Shown: piece after piece, positions 8,522 to 16,367 of the stretch
Numbering within the stretch: the first letter of the stretch is position 1
Layout of the letters: each line of letters opens with the position of its first letter
NCBI GenBank assembly: GCA_945884695.1
Contig: CAMCYO010000002.1
Coordinates: 62,001 to 126,000 of the forward strand
Source of the DNA: Streptomyces griseus
Lineage (GTDB): Bacteria; Actinomycetota; Actinomycetes; Nanopelagicales; Nanopelagicaceae
Length of the DNA stretch: 64,000 bases
Direction of reading: 5' to 3'
Translations under genes and position numbers: made by a program
The notes under the pieces: generated by a model
What the model was told of the DNA's origin: nothing
The model's database searches: none
Seen by the model: only the letters and a program-made list of their open reading frames with translations

Positions 8522-9682
8522 TTAGCTCAGAATTGAAGCTAGGAGCTTTCGTGCAGTTGCTGTGCCTGTTACTTTTGTAACTGGCTCAAGCGCCTGATTG
8601 TTTGCCATAACTTTGCCGAACTTCAAGTACATAGCGCAAGCAACAGGACCGAATGCAGCCTGTTGTGCCCACCCTTGATCGAGAGCAGCAACCTGAGTTC
8701 CTGCATCAATTGCATCCAGCTGACCTACGCTGAGGTTCCAGCCAATTGTGAATACTTTGCCCTTTAGGCCAGCATCAGCAATTGCGCGGGCTGCGTATTC
8801 TGCTCCGATGTCAACGTTTTCAATGAATTCAACGGTTGGGTGACCAGCAATGTATGCCTTGTAAGCATCTAGAGTCTTTGCTGAGTCATAAGTTGTTGCT
8901 AGCCCATTAGCTTCAGTGTTAAGGAACTTAGCTCCAGGAACACCCTTAGTGATTCCCTCAACGAAGCCCTTCATGCGACCCTGCGCCCAAGTTGCTGACG
9001 GATCTCCACCAGAAACTGCGAACACCTTAAGGCTCTTCTTATTCTTAGCCATCCAGTCAACAACGATTGCTGCTGCTTGTAGACCTTCTTTGTATGAAAC
9101 CTGTGTGAAGTTTGAAAGCTCATTACCTGCAGACTCAACACCAACAGTAAAGACTGGAATTCCCTTAGCCATTACCTTTTGTGTGATTCCGGTGAAGGAG
9201 AAATTATCCAAAGGTTGGATAGACAAGCAGTCAATCTGACCCGTGTTAAGAAGAGCTTCGATTCCAGCAATTTGCTTCTGAACATCTTGGCTGATTCCTT
9301 CAGGTGTTACATCGCGAAGCTTCATTGGAAGAATGCGCTTTGCGGCTTCTATACCCTTTGTCTCACCTGCGAAATATTGCTGTGAGAATAGAGGAATACC
9401 TTTTGCACCGTATGACATTGCGAAGTTAAGTTGTTGGCCCTTAGCAATTTTGTCGGTGATTGACTTAGCAACTTTAAATGTTGATCCATCAGCTAACTTG
9501 TTTGATGCTGGAGCCTTTGCAAGATCGACACCCTCAGCAAGTTGCAAGAATTTATGCTTCTTAAGAATCTTTATTGCTCCAGCAGTGTCTCCACTTGCTG
9601 CAAACGCGCTCATTGCAGAAGTAATTGCAAGCCCAGTTGCTGCAAGTACAACTACTCCACGCTGTAGAGTTGATTTTTTCAT
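8522..9682 (-). CDS. Sugar ABC transporter substrate-binding protein
   Basis: A 386-residue RbsB-like binding protein with a Sec signal (MKKST start, hydrophobic core, cleavage near AFA-A at residue 28) and no lipobox cysteine. It has two-lobe features: LNFAMSYGAKGIPLFSQQYF at the start of lobe 1, IDCLSIQPLDNFSF and GIPVFTVGVES. Compared with the protein at 765 it has a longer spacer after the signal peptide. It is the first gene of the operon, under a clear promoter and operator at 9706-9765. Ligand unknown, presumably a sugar. Confidence 0.92.
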   Translation of the reverse strand: MKKSTLQRGVVVLAATGLAITSAMSAFAASGDTAGAIKILKKHKFLQLAEGVDLAKAPASNKLADGSTFKVAKSITDKIAKGQQLNFAMSYGAKGIPLFSQQYFAGETKGIEAAKRILPMKLRDVTPEGISQDVQKQIAGIEALLNTGQIDCLSIQPLDNFSFTGITQKVMAKGIPVFTVGVESAGNELSNFTQVSYKEGLQAAAIVVDWMAKNKKSLKVFAVSGGDPSATWAQGRMKGFVEGITKGVPGAKFLNTEANGLATTYDSAKTLDAYKAYIAGHPTVEFIENVDIGAEYAARAIADAGLKGKVFTIGWNLSVGQLDAIDAGTQVAALDQGWAQQAAFGPVACAMYLKFGKVMANNQALEPVTKVTGTATARKLLASILS

Positions 9683-9691
9683 GCGTACCTA

Positions 9692-9765
9692 TCTCCCTAT
9701 CTAGAGGAACCGTTCTGAGTGGAACCGTTTCCTGAAAAAGTAGACCTTACCTATGGGTAGGTCAA
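9692..9765 (-). promoter_or_regulatory. Promoter, twin operator and shared leader of sugar ABC operon 2
   Basis: On the minus strand TTGACC (9765-9760), a 17-bp spacer and TACTTT (9742-9737) form the promoter. Directly after the -10 box are two copies of GGAACCGTT (+ strand 9721-9729 and 9706-9714), 15 bp apart. The first is part of the near-palindrome GGAACCGTTTCC, a LacI-family operator shape. The leader CTAGATAGGGAGA (9704-9692) is the same as that at 747-759. The position of the repeats predicts repression until inducer is present. Confidence 0.8.
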
Positions 9766-10163
9766 GAGATAAACCGAGGTTTTTTTAAAACAATTCCTCA
9801 AAAATCTACGAAGAATCGGTGAAGACCCCCGGATTCTTCCCGGTCCCCGTGGTCGAATCTGGACCCTCCTTGGATTGCATGGTGAGTTAAGGGCGCAATC
9901 GGGCCATTACTGGAAATTTCCAGTATTCGGCAATCTGAAGGATTTTCCTTGCGGCGAGTGAAAATCCATGAATTCCCAACGTTTTGCACATTGGATCTAG
10001 TTGCTCTCTCATTGTTGCGGATCGCACACGCAGAAGTTAATTCGCTAACAAGACTGTTGGCAGGAAGAACATCATTTGTTACTCTCCTGAGAGTTGGTGA
10101 AAGAAAAGATTTTTTCATTAGTTCGAGCAATTATTTCGCGGTATTACGACAAAGGAGAACATC
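9766..10163. other. Intergenic region without a credible gene; contains an 18-bp perfect palindrome
   Basis: Between the two divergent transcription units no frame shows a recognisable protein. The reading frames present have atypical composition and no ribosome binding site. The notable element is the perfect palindrome TACTGGAAATTTCCAGTA (9908-9925), a plausible dimeric-regulator site for the SMP-30/SDR operon at 10164. The final bases carry AAAGGAG for that gene. Confidence 0.6.
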
Positions 10164-11042
10164 ATGAAATTTCCTGTAGAAACTCTTGGAAGTGGCCTCG
10201 GACATCCCGAAGGTCCGGATGTTTTGCCAGACGGCAGAATCGTTATGGTCGAGACTTATACAAGCAAGATTATCGCTTGGTCACCAGAGCGCGGGATTCA
10301 TGATTACGCAATTTGTGGAGGCGGACCAAATGCTTGCATGTTGGGCTCAGATGGCGCTGTTTACATTACACAAAACGGAGGAACAGTTGGAGCATGGAAA
10401 GCAGATGTAATGTCTGTTCCATCAATTCAAAAAGCTTGGCCAGATGGTCGTGTTGAGTTTGCTGTAAAAGAAGTTGCTGGATATAAATTACAAGCACCCA
10501 ATGATTTAACTTTCGGTCCCGACGGACGTTTATTTTTCACAGATCCTGGCGATTACTATCCAGATAATCGCGGAATGGGACGCATCTTTGCCGTTAACCC
10601 AGATGGCAGTGGAGAATTATTAGATGAGATTCCTGCATCATACCCAAACGGAATTACTGCAGAAAAAGATGGATCAATTATTTGGGTTGAGTCTTACGAT
10701 CGCGGTGTATATCGCATACGACCAGGTGGAAAATCAGAACAGATTGCGCAGTTGCCAGAAAAACATGTGCCAGACGGGCTAAAAATTGATGAAAAAGGAA
10801 ACCTATGGATCACGGCATTCATGGGTGGCGGTGTAGATATTTTGCGCCCAGATGGCTCTTATGTTGATTTCCTAGAAACTGGTGGAGTCCCACTGAACTG
10901 TGTTTTCTATGATGACAATCTAATCATCACAGATTTTGGTGACATCACAGCTGTCACAGCAGAAGCACCTATGGATGGCCGACTTTGGCGCATTCCCGTT
11001 GGTGTCCGTGGAATGAAACTCTTCCGCGGAAAAATCGGATGA
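10164..11042 (+). CDS. SMP-30/gluconolactonase family protein (probable sugar lactonase)
   Basis: A 292-residue six-bladed beta-propeller of the SMP-30/Gluconolactonase/LRE family, which hydrolyses aldonolactones with a divalent metal. Visible motifs are LGHPEGPDVLPDG near residue 9 (metal-binding Glu in the EGP motif), LQAPNDLTFGPDGRLFFTDP (metal-binding Asn), SYPNGI and PDGLKIDEKGNLWITAF (metal-binding Asp). ATG 10164 follows AAAGGAG. The stop overlaps the start of the SDR gene (ATGA), so the two are coupled. This fits consecutive steps of an oxidative sugar pathway: dehydrogenase makes the lactone, lactonase opens it. Confidence 0.9.
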   Translation: MKFPVETLGSGLGHPEGPDVLPDGRIVMVETYTSKIIAWSPERGIHDYAICGGGPNACMLGSDGAVYITQNGGTVGAWKADVMSVPSIQKAWPDGRVEFAVKEVAGYKLQAPNDLTFGPDGRLFFTDPGDYYPDNRGMGRIFAVNPDGSGELLDEIPASYPNGITAEKDGSIIWVESYDRGVYRIRPGGKSEQIAQLPEKHVPDGLKIDEKGNLWITAFMGGGVDILRPDGSYVDFLETGGVPLNCVFYDDNLIITDFGDITAVTAEAPMDGRLWRIPVGVRGMKLFRGKIG

Positions 11043-11821
11043 CCTTAACTTCTGATCCACTTTTTTCAGTTGATGGCAAAGTTGTCATTATTTCAGGGGC
11101 AGGAAGTGGTTTTGGTCGCACCATCGCGCTTGCTCTAGCAGAACGCGGAGCAAGTGTTGGAGTTCTCGACATCACTCAAAAAGCTGCCGAAGAAACCACT
11201 GCTCTCATTACTTCAGCGGGAGGACGCGCAATCACGTTAGTTGCAGACACTCGCGATCCTGAATTAGTGGAAAAATGTGTGCAGGATGTCATTGCCAAAT
11301 TCGGAGTTCCACAAATCGTTGTGGCTTCTGCAGGTATCGGACGCCGAAGCCCAGCGATTGAGATGACAAGTCAAACATGGCAAGACGTAATTGATGTCAA
11401 TCTCAACGGAGCATGGAATTTAGCGCAAGCAACTGGTCGAGCCATGATTACAACCAATACTCAAGGCTCAATTATTTTTATTTCATCTATTGCCGCACTT
11501 GTTGGTTTACCAAATGGAAATGCGAATTACTCTGCAAGCAAAGGTGCAGTCCATGCACTCATGCGCACATTGGCGATTGAATGGGCAACGAAAGGTGTTC
11601 GTGTTAACGCAATTGCTCCTACACATTTTAGAACTCCTTTAATTGTTGCCTCTATTAAAGAAAACCCCGAGGGTGAGGCGTTCTTTAAAGCTAATATCCC
11701 AATGGGCAGAATGGGAGAGCCAGAGGAAATTGTTGGCTCAATTATTTACCTAGCATCACAAGCATCAAGCATGGTTACAGGAACAGTGCTTGTTGTCGAT
11801 GGTGGCCACACCGCTCGTTAA
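11039..11821 (+). CDS. Short-chain dehydrogenase/reductase (probable sugar dehydrogenase)
   Basis: A 260-residue classical SDR. It has a glycine-rich cofactor motif (SGAGSGFGR, near residue 18), a VASAGIG motif, catalytic Ser in IFISSIA, the catalytic YSASKGA motif, and a C-terminal TGTVLVVDGGH. Asp in VLDIT favours NAD. ATG 11039 was chosen over the upstream in-frame start at 10985, because it overlaps the SMP-30 stop codon (ATGA) and the fold begins right after it. With the coupled lactonase it most likely oxidises a free sugar to its lactone, or a later keto-acid intermediate. Confidence 0.88.
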   Translation: MTLTSDPLFSVDGKVVIISGAGSGFGRTIALALAERGASVGVLDITQKAAEETTALITSAGGRAITLVADTRDPELVEKCVQDVIAKFGVPQIVVASAGIGRRSPAIEMTSQTWQDVIDVNLNGAWNLAQATGRAMITTNTQGSIIFISSIAALVGLPNGNANYSASKGAVHALMRTLAIEWATKGVRVNAIAPTHFRTPLIVASIKENPEGEAFFKANIPMGRMGEPEEIVGSIIYLASQASSMVTGTVLVVDGGHTAR

Positions 11822-11945
11822 TAAGCAGACGATTTTTGTGAACTTCTACCTTTTCACGATCTAGAGCTGAATTCCGAAGTCGATCACCCTCACGCGATGT
11901 TATTGTGGGGGCAAGAGTTTAAATAAGAATTGAAATGAGGAAATC

Positions 11946-12800
11946 TTGAGCATTGGAAAACCAATTATTGAGAGCTGGGCTGAAGATATTCTTGTTAACC
12001 CAAAAACCAAAACCCCTTGTAAAATTCAAGATTTTCGTAGCATTAATGGAATTATCGATTCGAGAGTTTTCCTCAGGAATACATATGGGTTTTCAGTTTG
12101 GCTTGAAGGCCAAGATGTATATGAAACTTGGGAAGCGGATGGGGCACCGACACATATCAAAAGGGAAAATGGAAAAACTATTAAGGATCAAGTACAAGCC
12201 TTTCAATATGAAATTGATTATGACCGGCCTACCTACGAAAACTTTGTTTTAGAAGGCAAAATTCTCGATGTGGGTGGGGCAGCAGGGACTTTAAGGCAGT
12301 TTCTTCCACCAAACTCTAAGTACATCTCAATCGACCCTAATATAAATGCTCCCCTAAATGTCACGAAAGAAAAAGCTCAGGCGTATACATGTCTCAAAAA
12401 TGATTTTTCATTCTTGGCTGGTATGGCTGAGTTCTTGCCATTTAAAGAAGAAGTTTTTGATTGGGTGCATATGCGCTCCATGCTAGATCATGTTCAAATT
12501 CCAGACTTAGCACTTATTGAAGCCCATCGAGTGCTAGTTGGAGGTGGCGCGCTACTGGTGGGAATTTCAATTGAAGGCGGAAGAGACGGACACGCAACCT
12601 TAAAAGAAACGACAAAAGAATTGGTCCGTAAAATCTTGGGAAAATTAGGAATTGATAAATGGAAAGACCATCACATTTGGCACCCAACCTTTTCGAATTT
12701 AAAGAAACTCATTGAAAGTAATGGTTTCACGATTGAGGAAACCTATTGGCAACCGAAATTTGAAAATCGAGTCGTCTATATAAAAGCGATTAAGAGCTAA
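11946..12800 (+). CDS. Class I SAM-dependent methyltransferase
   Basis: A 284-residue protein with a Methyltransf_11-type core. Motif I ILDVGGAAGTLRQF lies near residue 105, followed by YISIDPN (acidic loop after strand 2), WVHMRSMLDHV (motif IV region) and EAHRVLVGGGALLVG (motif VI). About 100 residues of unassigned N-terminal sequence precede it. The start is TTG with ATGAGG upstream. It stands as a single gene between the sugar-oxidation units and has no obvious functional link to them. Substrate not predictable. Confidence 0.75.
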   Translation: MSIGKPIIESWAEDILVNPKTKTPCKIQDFRSINGIIDSRVFLRNTYGFSVWLEGQDVYETWEADGAPTHIKRENGKTIKDQVQAFQYEIDYDRPTYENFVLEGKILDVGGAAGTLRQFLPPNSKYISIDPNINAPLNVTKEKAQAYTCLKNDFSFLAGMAEFLPFKEEVFDWVHMRSMLDHVQIPDLALIEAHRVLVGGGALLVGISIEGGRDGHATLKETTKELVRKILGKLGIDKWKDHHIWHPTFSNLKKLIESNGFTIEETYWQPKFENRVVYIKAIKS

Positions 12801-12802
12801 CT

Positions 12803-12828
12803 ACCCGCCCACTTATGTGTGGACGGGT
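12803..12828. terminator. Hairpin terminator between convergent genes
   Basis: ACCCGCCCAC (12803-12812) pairs with GTGGACGGGT (12819-12828) with one mismatch and a 6-nt loop. It lies 3 bp after the methyltransferase stop codon and 13 bp before the end of the VOC gene on the other strand. Tails are only weakly T-rich. Confidence 0.7.
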
Positions 12829-12841
12829 CCACAAGTTTTAT

Positions 12842-13297
12842 CTACGCGTCGGCTGGACGCATAAACAATTCGATTGGATATCCATCCGGATCAAGTAAAT
12901 ACAACGAACGCCCACCAGCGTTTGGTCCTTCAGTGATATCGACACAGCTTTGGCTACGCGCGATATATCCCATCTTGAACATCTTTTCTGCAATCTCATC
13001 AATTTTGGAAACATAGAAACAAAAATGACCGCCACCGAAATCGCATGGGCGAGAAGCTGCTGATAATTTTTCAATGCCTTGGTAATCCAAAAGCTCGATA
13101 AATCCACCGCCAGGAACATCGAGGAATGCCACTTTGATTGCATCGAATTTGAGGTCGAGCACCGTCTTTAGGTAAGGACCCGTAAGGAGTTTTTCAAACT
13201 TTACGTTGAGACCAAGTCCGTCACGATAAAACTTAAGGGACTTGTCCATATCTTTTACAGTGACTCCGCCGTGAAAAAAGCCCAAAATTTCGCCCAT
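12842..13297 (-). CDS. VOC/glyoxalase superfamily metalloprotein
   Basis: A 151-residue protein with two vicinal-oxygen-chelate repeats. The probable metal ligands are visible: His in FFHGGVTVKD (residue 9), Glu in FIELLDY, His in GGGHFCFYV and Glu in YPIELFM. This is the glyoxalase I/methylmalonyl-CoA epimerase type of site. The start is ATG 13297 with AAAGGA upstream. It is 41 bp downstream of the SDR at 13339 and probably cotranscribed with it, so it may isomerise or cleave a product of that enzyme. Exact reaction unknown. Confidence 0.85.
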   Translation of the reverse strand: MGEILGFFHGGVTVKDMDKSLKFYRDGLGLNVKFEKLLTGPYLKTVLDLKFDAIKVAFLDVPGGGFIELLDYQGIEKLSAASRPCDFGGGHFCFYVSKIDEIAEKMFKMGYIARSQSCVDITEGPNAGGRSLYLLDPDGYPIELFMRPADA

Positions 13298-13338
13298 GGT
13301 TAAATCCTTTCGGTAGGTTGTTTGAAGGTGGAGAAAAA

Positions 13339-14073
13339 CTACATAACAATTCCGCCATCTTGGCTGAGGGCTTGTCCTGTGAAGTAGGAGCCTTCATCTG
13401 AGATGAGGAAAAAGATAAATCCAGCAGTTTCGCGAGGTTCTGATGCTCGACCTAGCGGAACTGTATTTAGTCGCTTAGATGTAATGTCATCAACAGTGAT
13501 TCCGCGAATTTCAGCAAGGCGCTCAAGAACTTTATCCTGCATAGGAGTGTCAACAATGCCTGGGCAAATTGCGTTTACGCGCACACCCTTTGATCCAAAT
13601 GCATAAGCGAATGAGCGAGTGATTGAAAGCACCGCAGTTTTAGATGATGCGTAAACGGCTGTTTCTTGGGTTGTGGCCAATTTTGCAGAAACAGAACTTA
13701 AGTTAACGATGCTCGCACCCTTTGTCATTGTGCGACCAATACGACTTGTGAGGTCCCAAACGCCTTCAACGTTAACTGCGTAGATATCGCGAATATCTTG
13801 GACTGTGAATTCCAGGATTGGCTTCAAGCGAATAAGTCCCGCCGCGTTGACAAGTGCATGTGCGCCTTGTCCTGCAGCGACTACTTTGTCGCGGTCTTCA
13901 TTCTTAGAAAGATCGGCAACAAGGTGTTCAACTCCAGTGACTTTCTCGAGGGCATCCTTATTCATATCCACTGCTAGAACTCGCATACCTTCATCACGCA
14001 ACCTAATTGCAGTTGCTTGACCAATTCCAGAAGCTGCGCCAGTAACGACTGCGAGTTTTCCTTTATGAGACAT
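13339..14073 (-). CDS. Short-chain dehydrogenase/reductase
   Basis: A 244-residue classical SDR. It has cofactor motif VTGAASGIGQA (residues 9-19), LAVDMN (Asp favours NAD), a NAAG-like motif in LVNAAGLI, SIVNLSSVSA with the catalytic Ser, the YASSKTAV active-site motif and TGQALSQDGG at the C-terminus. ATG 14073 has ribosome binding site AAGGGGA. It is the first gene of a two-gene unit with the VOC protein. L-rhamnose/L-fucose pathways use an SDR both for the free sugar and for the 2-keto-3-deoxy acid, so this could be either step. Confidence 0.88.
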   Translation of the reverse strand: MSHKGKLAVVTGAASGIGQATAIRLRDEGMRVLAVDMNKDALEKVTGVEHLVADLSKNEDRDKVVAAGQGAHALVNAAGLIRLKPILEFTVQDIRDIYAVNVEGVWDLTSRIGRTMTKGASIVNLSSVSAKLATTQETAVYASSKTAVLSITRSFAYAFGSKGVRVNAICPGIVDTPMQDKVLERLAEIRGITVDDITSKRLNTVPLGRASEPRETAGFIFFLISDEGSYFTGQALSQDGGIVM

Positions 14074-14188
14074 AATATTTTCCCCTTAGTTGAAATCGAA
14101 AATTTAACTTCAGCAGAACTTCACAATGAAAATATCCTAGGGATGGCGGAAGGCCATGGCAAGAGGTTTTGAAGAATAAGAATTGATA

Positions 14189-15019
14189 TTAAGAGGTGAG
14201 AGCCAACACATAGATACCTATGGCAATCGCAATTGCACTAAAGACCACAGGGCGAGAGGGCTTCTTTCTGTAAGCAATAACTTCGATCAGAATTACCCAT
14301 AAAGGAATAGTTGCCATAACCGATTGAGCAACAAGTGGGCTTCCCTGCCGGATAGCATAAATAGAGGCAAGCCACCCCAAACTCATAAAGAACGAGCGCC
14401 TTACTAGTTGCATAAAATCGCGCCAATGTAAGCCTATCGGCGGGAAAATCACCATAAAGGTAACGCCTGCCAGTAATTGGCGCACAATAAATGTCTCTGT
14501 CGTGCCAACGCCTTCTCTATTTAAAAGAACCACGACTACGGTTACAAGGCCACTGAGTACGCCAATAACAACCATTAAGAAAATAGTTGTGAACGAACCA
14601 ACTCCAACGAGACTTTTACGAAGTGGAAATAGCGTTGCAAACACAAGCACAACAATTGCCAGAACTTGTACTGGAACAATGCTGGTACCCAGCGCAATTG
14701 GTCCGGCAAGCAGTACAACTGCTGGCGTTATTGCCTGTCCCACAGATACAACAGAGGCGGTACTGCGTGAAACCATACTGAAAATAATTCCTGCCACCAC
14801 CCCACTACCAACTGCGCCTGCAATATGTAGGTAGGGAATAGACCCAGTCCATAGAATCCAATGTGGATCAAAAGGAATCAGCGGGACCACAAAAAGGGCG
14901 TTGAGAATAAATAGTGGCCCTATTGCTTTATATATCGAGATTTTGAGAGCCACGCCTTTTGTAAGAAAGGTCCCAACCGCAAAGGAGATCGCTGCTGCAA
15001 TTGCAAGAAGCAAACTCAT
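14189..15019 (-). CDS. EamA/DMT-family membrane transporter
   Basis: A 276-residue, highly hydrophobic protein with about ten membrane segments in two repeated halves (EamA folds). It starts with SLLLAIAAAISFAVGTFLTKG and ends with a basic loop (YRKKPSRP) before the last helix. ATG 15019 is preferred to TTG 15040; GAGGG lies upstream of it. Members export or import small metabolites such as sugars, amino acids or nucleotide precursors; the substrate is not predictable. It is divergent from the P450 pair. Confidence 0.82.
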   Translation of the reverse strand: MSLLLAIAAAISFAVGTFLTKGVALKISIYKAIGPLFILNALFVVPLIPFDPHWILWTGSIPYLHIAGAVGSGVVAGIIFSMVSRSTASVVSVGQAITPAVVLLAGPIALGTSIVPVQVLAIVVLVFATLFPLRKSLVGVGSFTTIFLMVVIGVLSGLVTVVVVLLNREGVGTTETFIVRQLLAGVTFMVIFPPIGLHWRDFMQLVRRSFFMSLGWLASIYAIRQGSPLVAQSVMATIPLWVILIEVIAYRKKPSRPVVFSAIAIAIGIYVLALTS

Positions 15020-15119
15020 AACATTACTATACCCTCGCAATCTTTGGAAAATATAGATAAGGTACTACAAATCGCGCATTGAGTGCCATTGCAAATTGGT
15101 ATGGTTATGGAGGTTGCTA

Positions 15120-16346
15120 ATGCAAACTATACAAAGCAACGGCGCTGAAAACTTTTTATCACCAGAATATTTTCAAAACCCATATCCGATATATCGAGAA
15201 CTTTTGGATTCAACTCCAATTTTTTGGAGCGAAAAAGCGCGTGCATGGATTGTGAGTCCCTTTAAAGAAGTAGAAGAGGGTCTTCATTTAGATGTTTTTA
15301 CTCAAAAACAGCGCATGCTTAAGGCAAGTTCGCATTTCACGCCAGAAGAGCTAGCAAAAATGCCACACATTTTAACTAACCTGAGCAATTGGGTGGTATT
15401 TCAAGACCCACCAGAACACACACGTTTACGTCGCTTAATTAGCAAATCTTTTACTCCGAGAAGCATTAACGCTCTTGAGCCAAAAATTGAAGCTATTGTT
15501 TCTAATTTGCTTGATAAAGCAATGAAAAAGGAAACCTTTAACTTAGTAGATGAGTTCTCATTCCAACTTCCAGCAATGGTTATTTGCGAACTCCTTGGTA
15601 TGCCACTTGAAAAACAATGGGATCTCAAGCGATGGTCAGATGGTGTTGCAGGGTTTACTGCCTCCGCTCGAATTACTCCTGAACAAGCAGCACATGCTGA
15701 AGATGTTGCACGAGAAGCTGAAGAATTTCTCATGGGTTTCTTTGAACAAGTTCGCAAAACACCAAATGATGGGCTCCTCAGCAGAATTGTTAATTCACAA
15801 AGTGAAGAAGATGGATTGACGGATAAAGAAATCGTGGGACTGACAATTCAACTATTCTTTGCAGGCTTTGAAACTACCGAAGGCCTCATTGGAAATATGG
15901 TGATGACTCTTGTGAGTCATCCAGAGCAATTAGCGCTATTGCGCAGTAAGCCCGAGTTAATGGATGCAGCAGTTGAAGAAACCTTGCGCTATGAGTCCTC
16001 TATATTGAAACAATCTCGCGTTGCTAGCGAAGATGTTGAAATTCTTGGGCAAAGAATTAAAGCCGGTGATTATGTGCACTTCATGATTGGTGCAGCAAAT
16101 CATGACCCTGCGAGATTTACCAATCCTCAAATTTTCGATATTGCACGAACCGATGCCGGTAATGTCAGCTTTGGCCACGGAATTCATTTCTGTATCGGAG
16201 CACCACTTTCTCGCCTTGAAGCGCGAATTGCTATGCGACAACTATTGGAGCGAATGCCAAAAATCTCTATTGTGGATCCGAAACCAGCTTTCCCTGAACT
16301 TCTTGCAGTTCGTAAGCCACTTCAATTGTGGGTAACCGGTAAGTAA
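15120..16346 (+). CDS. Cytochrome P450 (first of tandem pair)
   Basis: A 408-residue bacterial class I P450. Landmarks are helix C HTRLRRLISKSFTPR, helix I FAGFETTEG (acid and Thr of the oxygen-activation groove), helix K ETLRYESS (ExxR) and heme loop SFGHGIHFCIGAP with axial Cys at residue 358. ATG 15120 follows GGAGG; the longer frame from 15096 lacks one. The gene lies 21 nt upstream of a close paralogue of identical length. Redox partners are not in the window. The substrate, perhaps a terpenoid, fatty acid or aromatic, is unknown. Confidence 0.95.
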   Translation: MQTIQSNGAENFLSPEYFQNPYPIYRELLDSTPIFWSEKARAWIVSPFKEVEEGLHLDVFTQKQRMLKASSHFTPEELAKMPHILTNLSNWVVFQDPPEHTRLRRLISKSFTPRSINALEPKIEAIVSNLLDKAMKKETFNLVDEFSFQLPAMVICELLGMPLEKQWDLKRWSDGVAGFTASARITPEQAAHAEDVAREAEEFLMGFFEQVRKTPNDGLLSRIVNSQSEEDGLTDKEIVGLTIQLFFAGFETTEGLIGNMVMTLVSHPEQLALLRSKPELMDAAVEETLRYESSILKQSRVASEDVEILGQRIKAGDYVHFMIGAANHDPARFTNPQIFDIARTDAGNVSFGHGIHFCIGAPLSRLEARIAMRQLLERMPKISIVDPKPAFPELLAVRKPLQLWVTGK

Positions 16347-16367
16347 TTACTGATTGGAGAGAACGTT

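Noticed and set aside
9798..10130. 110-codon minus-strand frame in the large intergenic region
   Set aside because: Composition is unlike neighbouring genes, there is no ribosome binding site and no motif; a degraded regulator cannot be excluded but is not supported.
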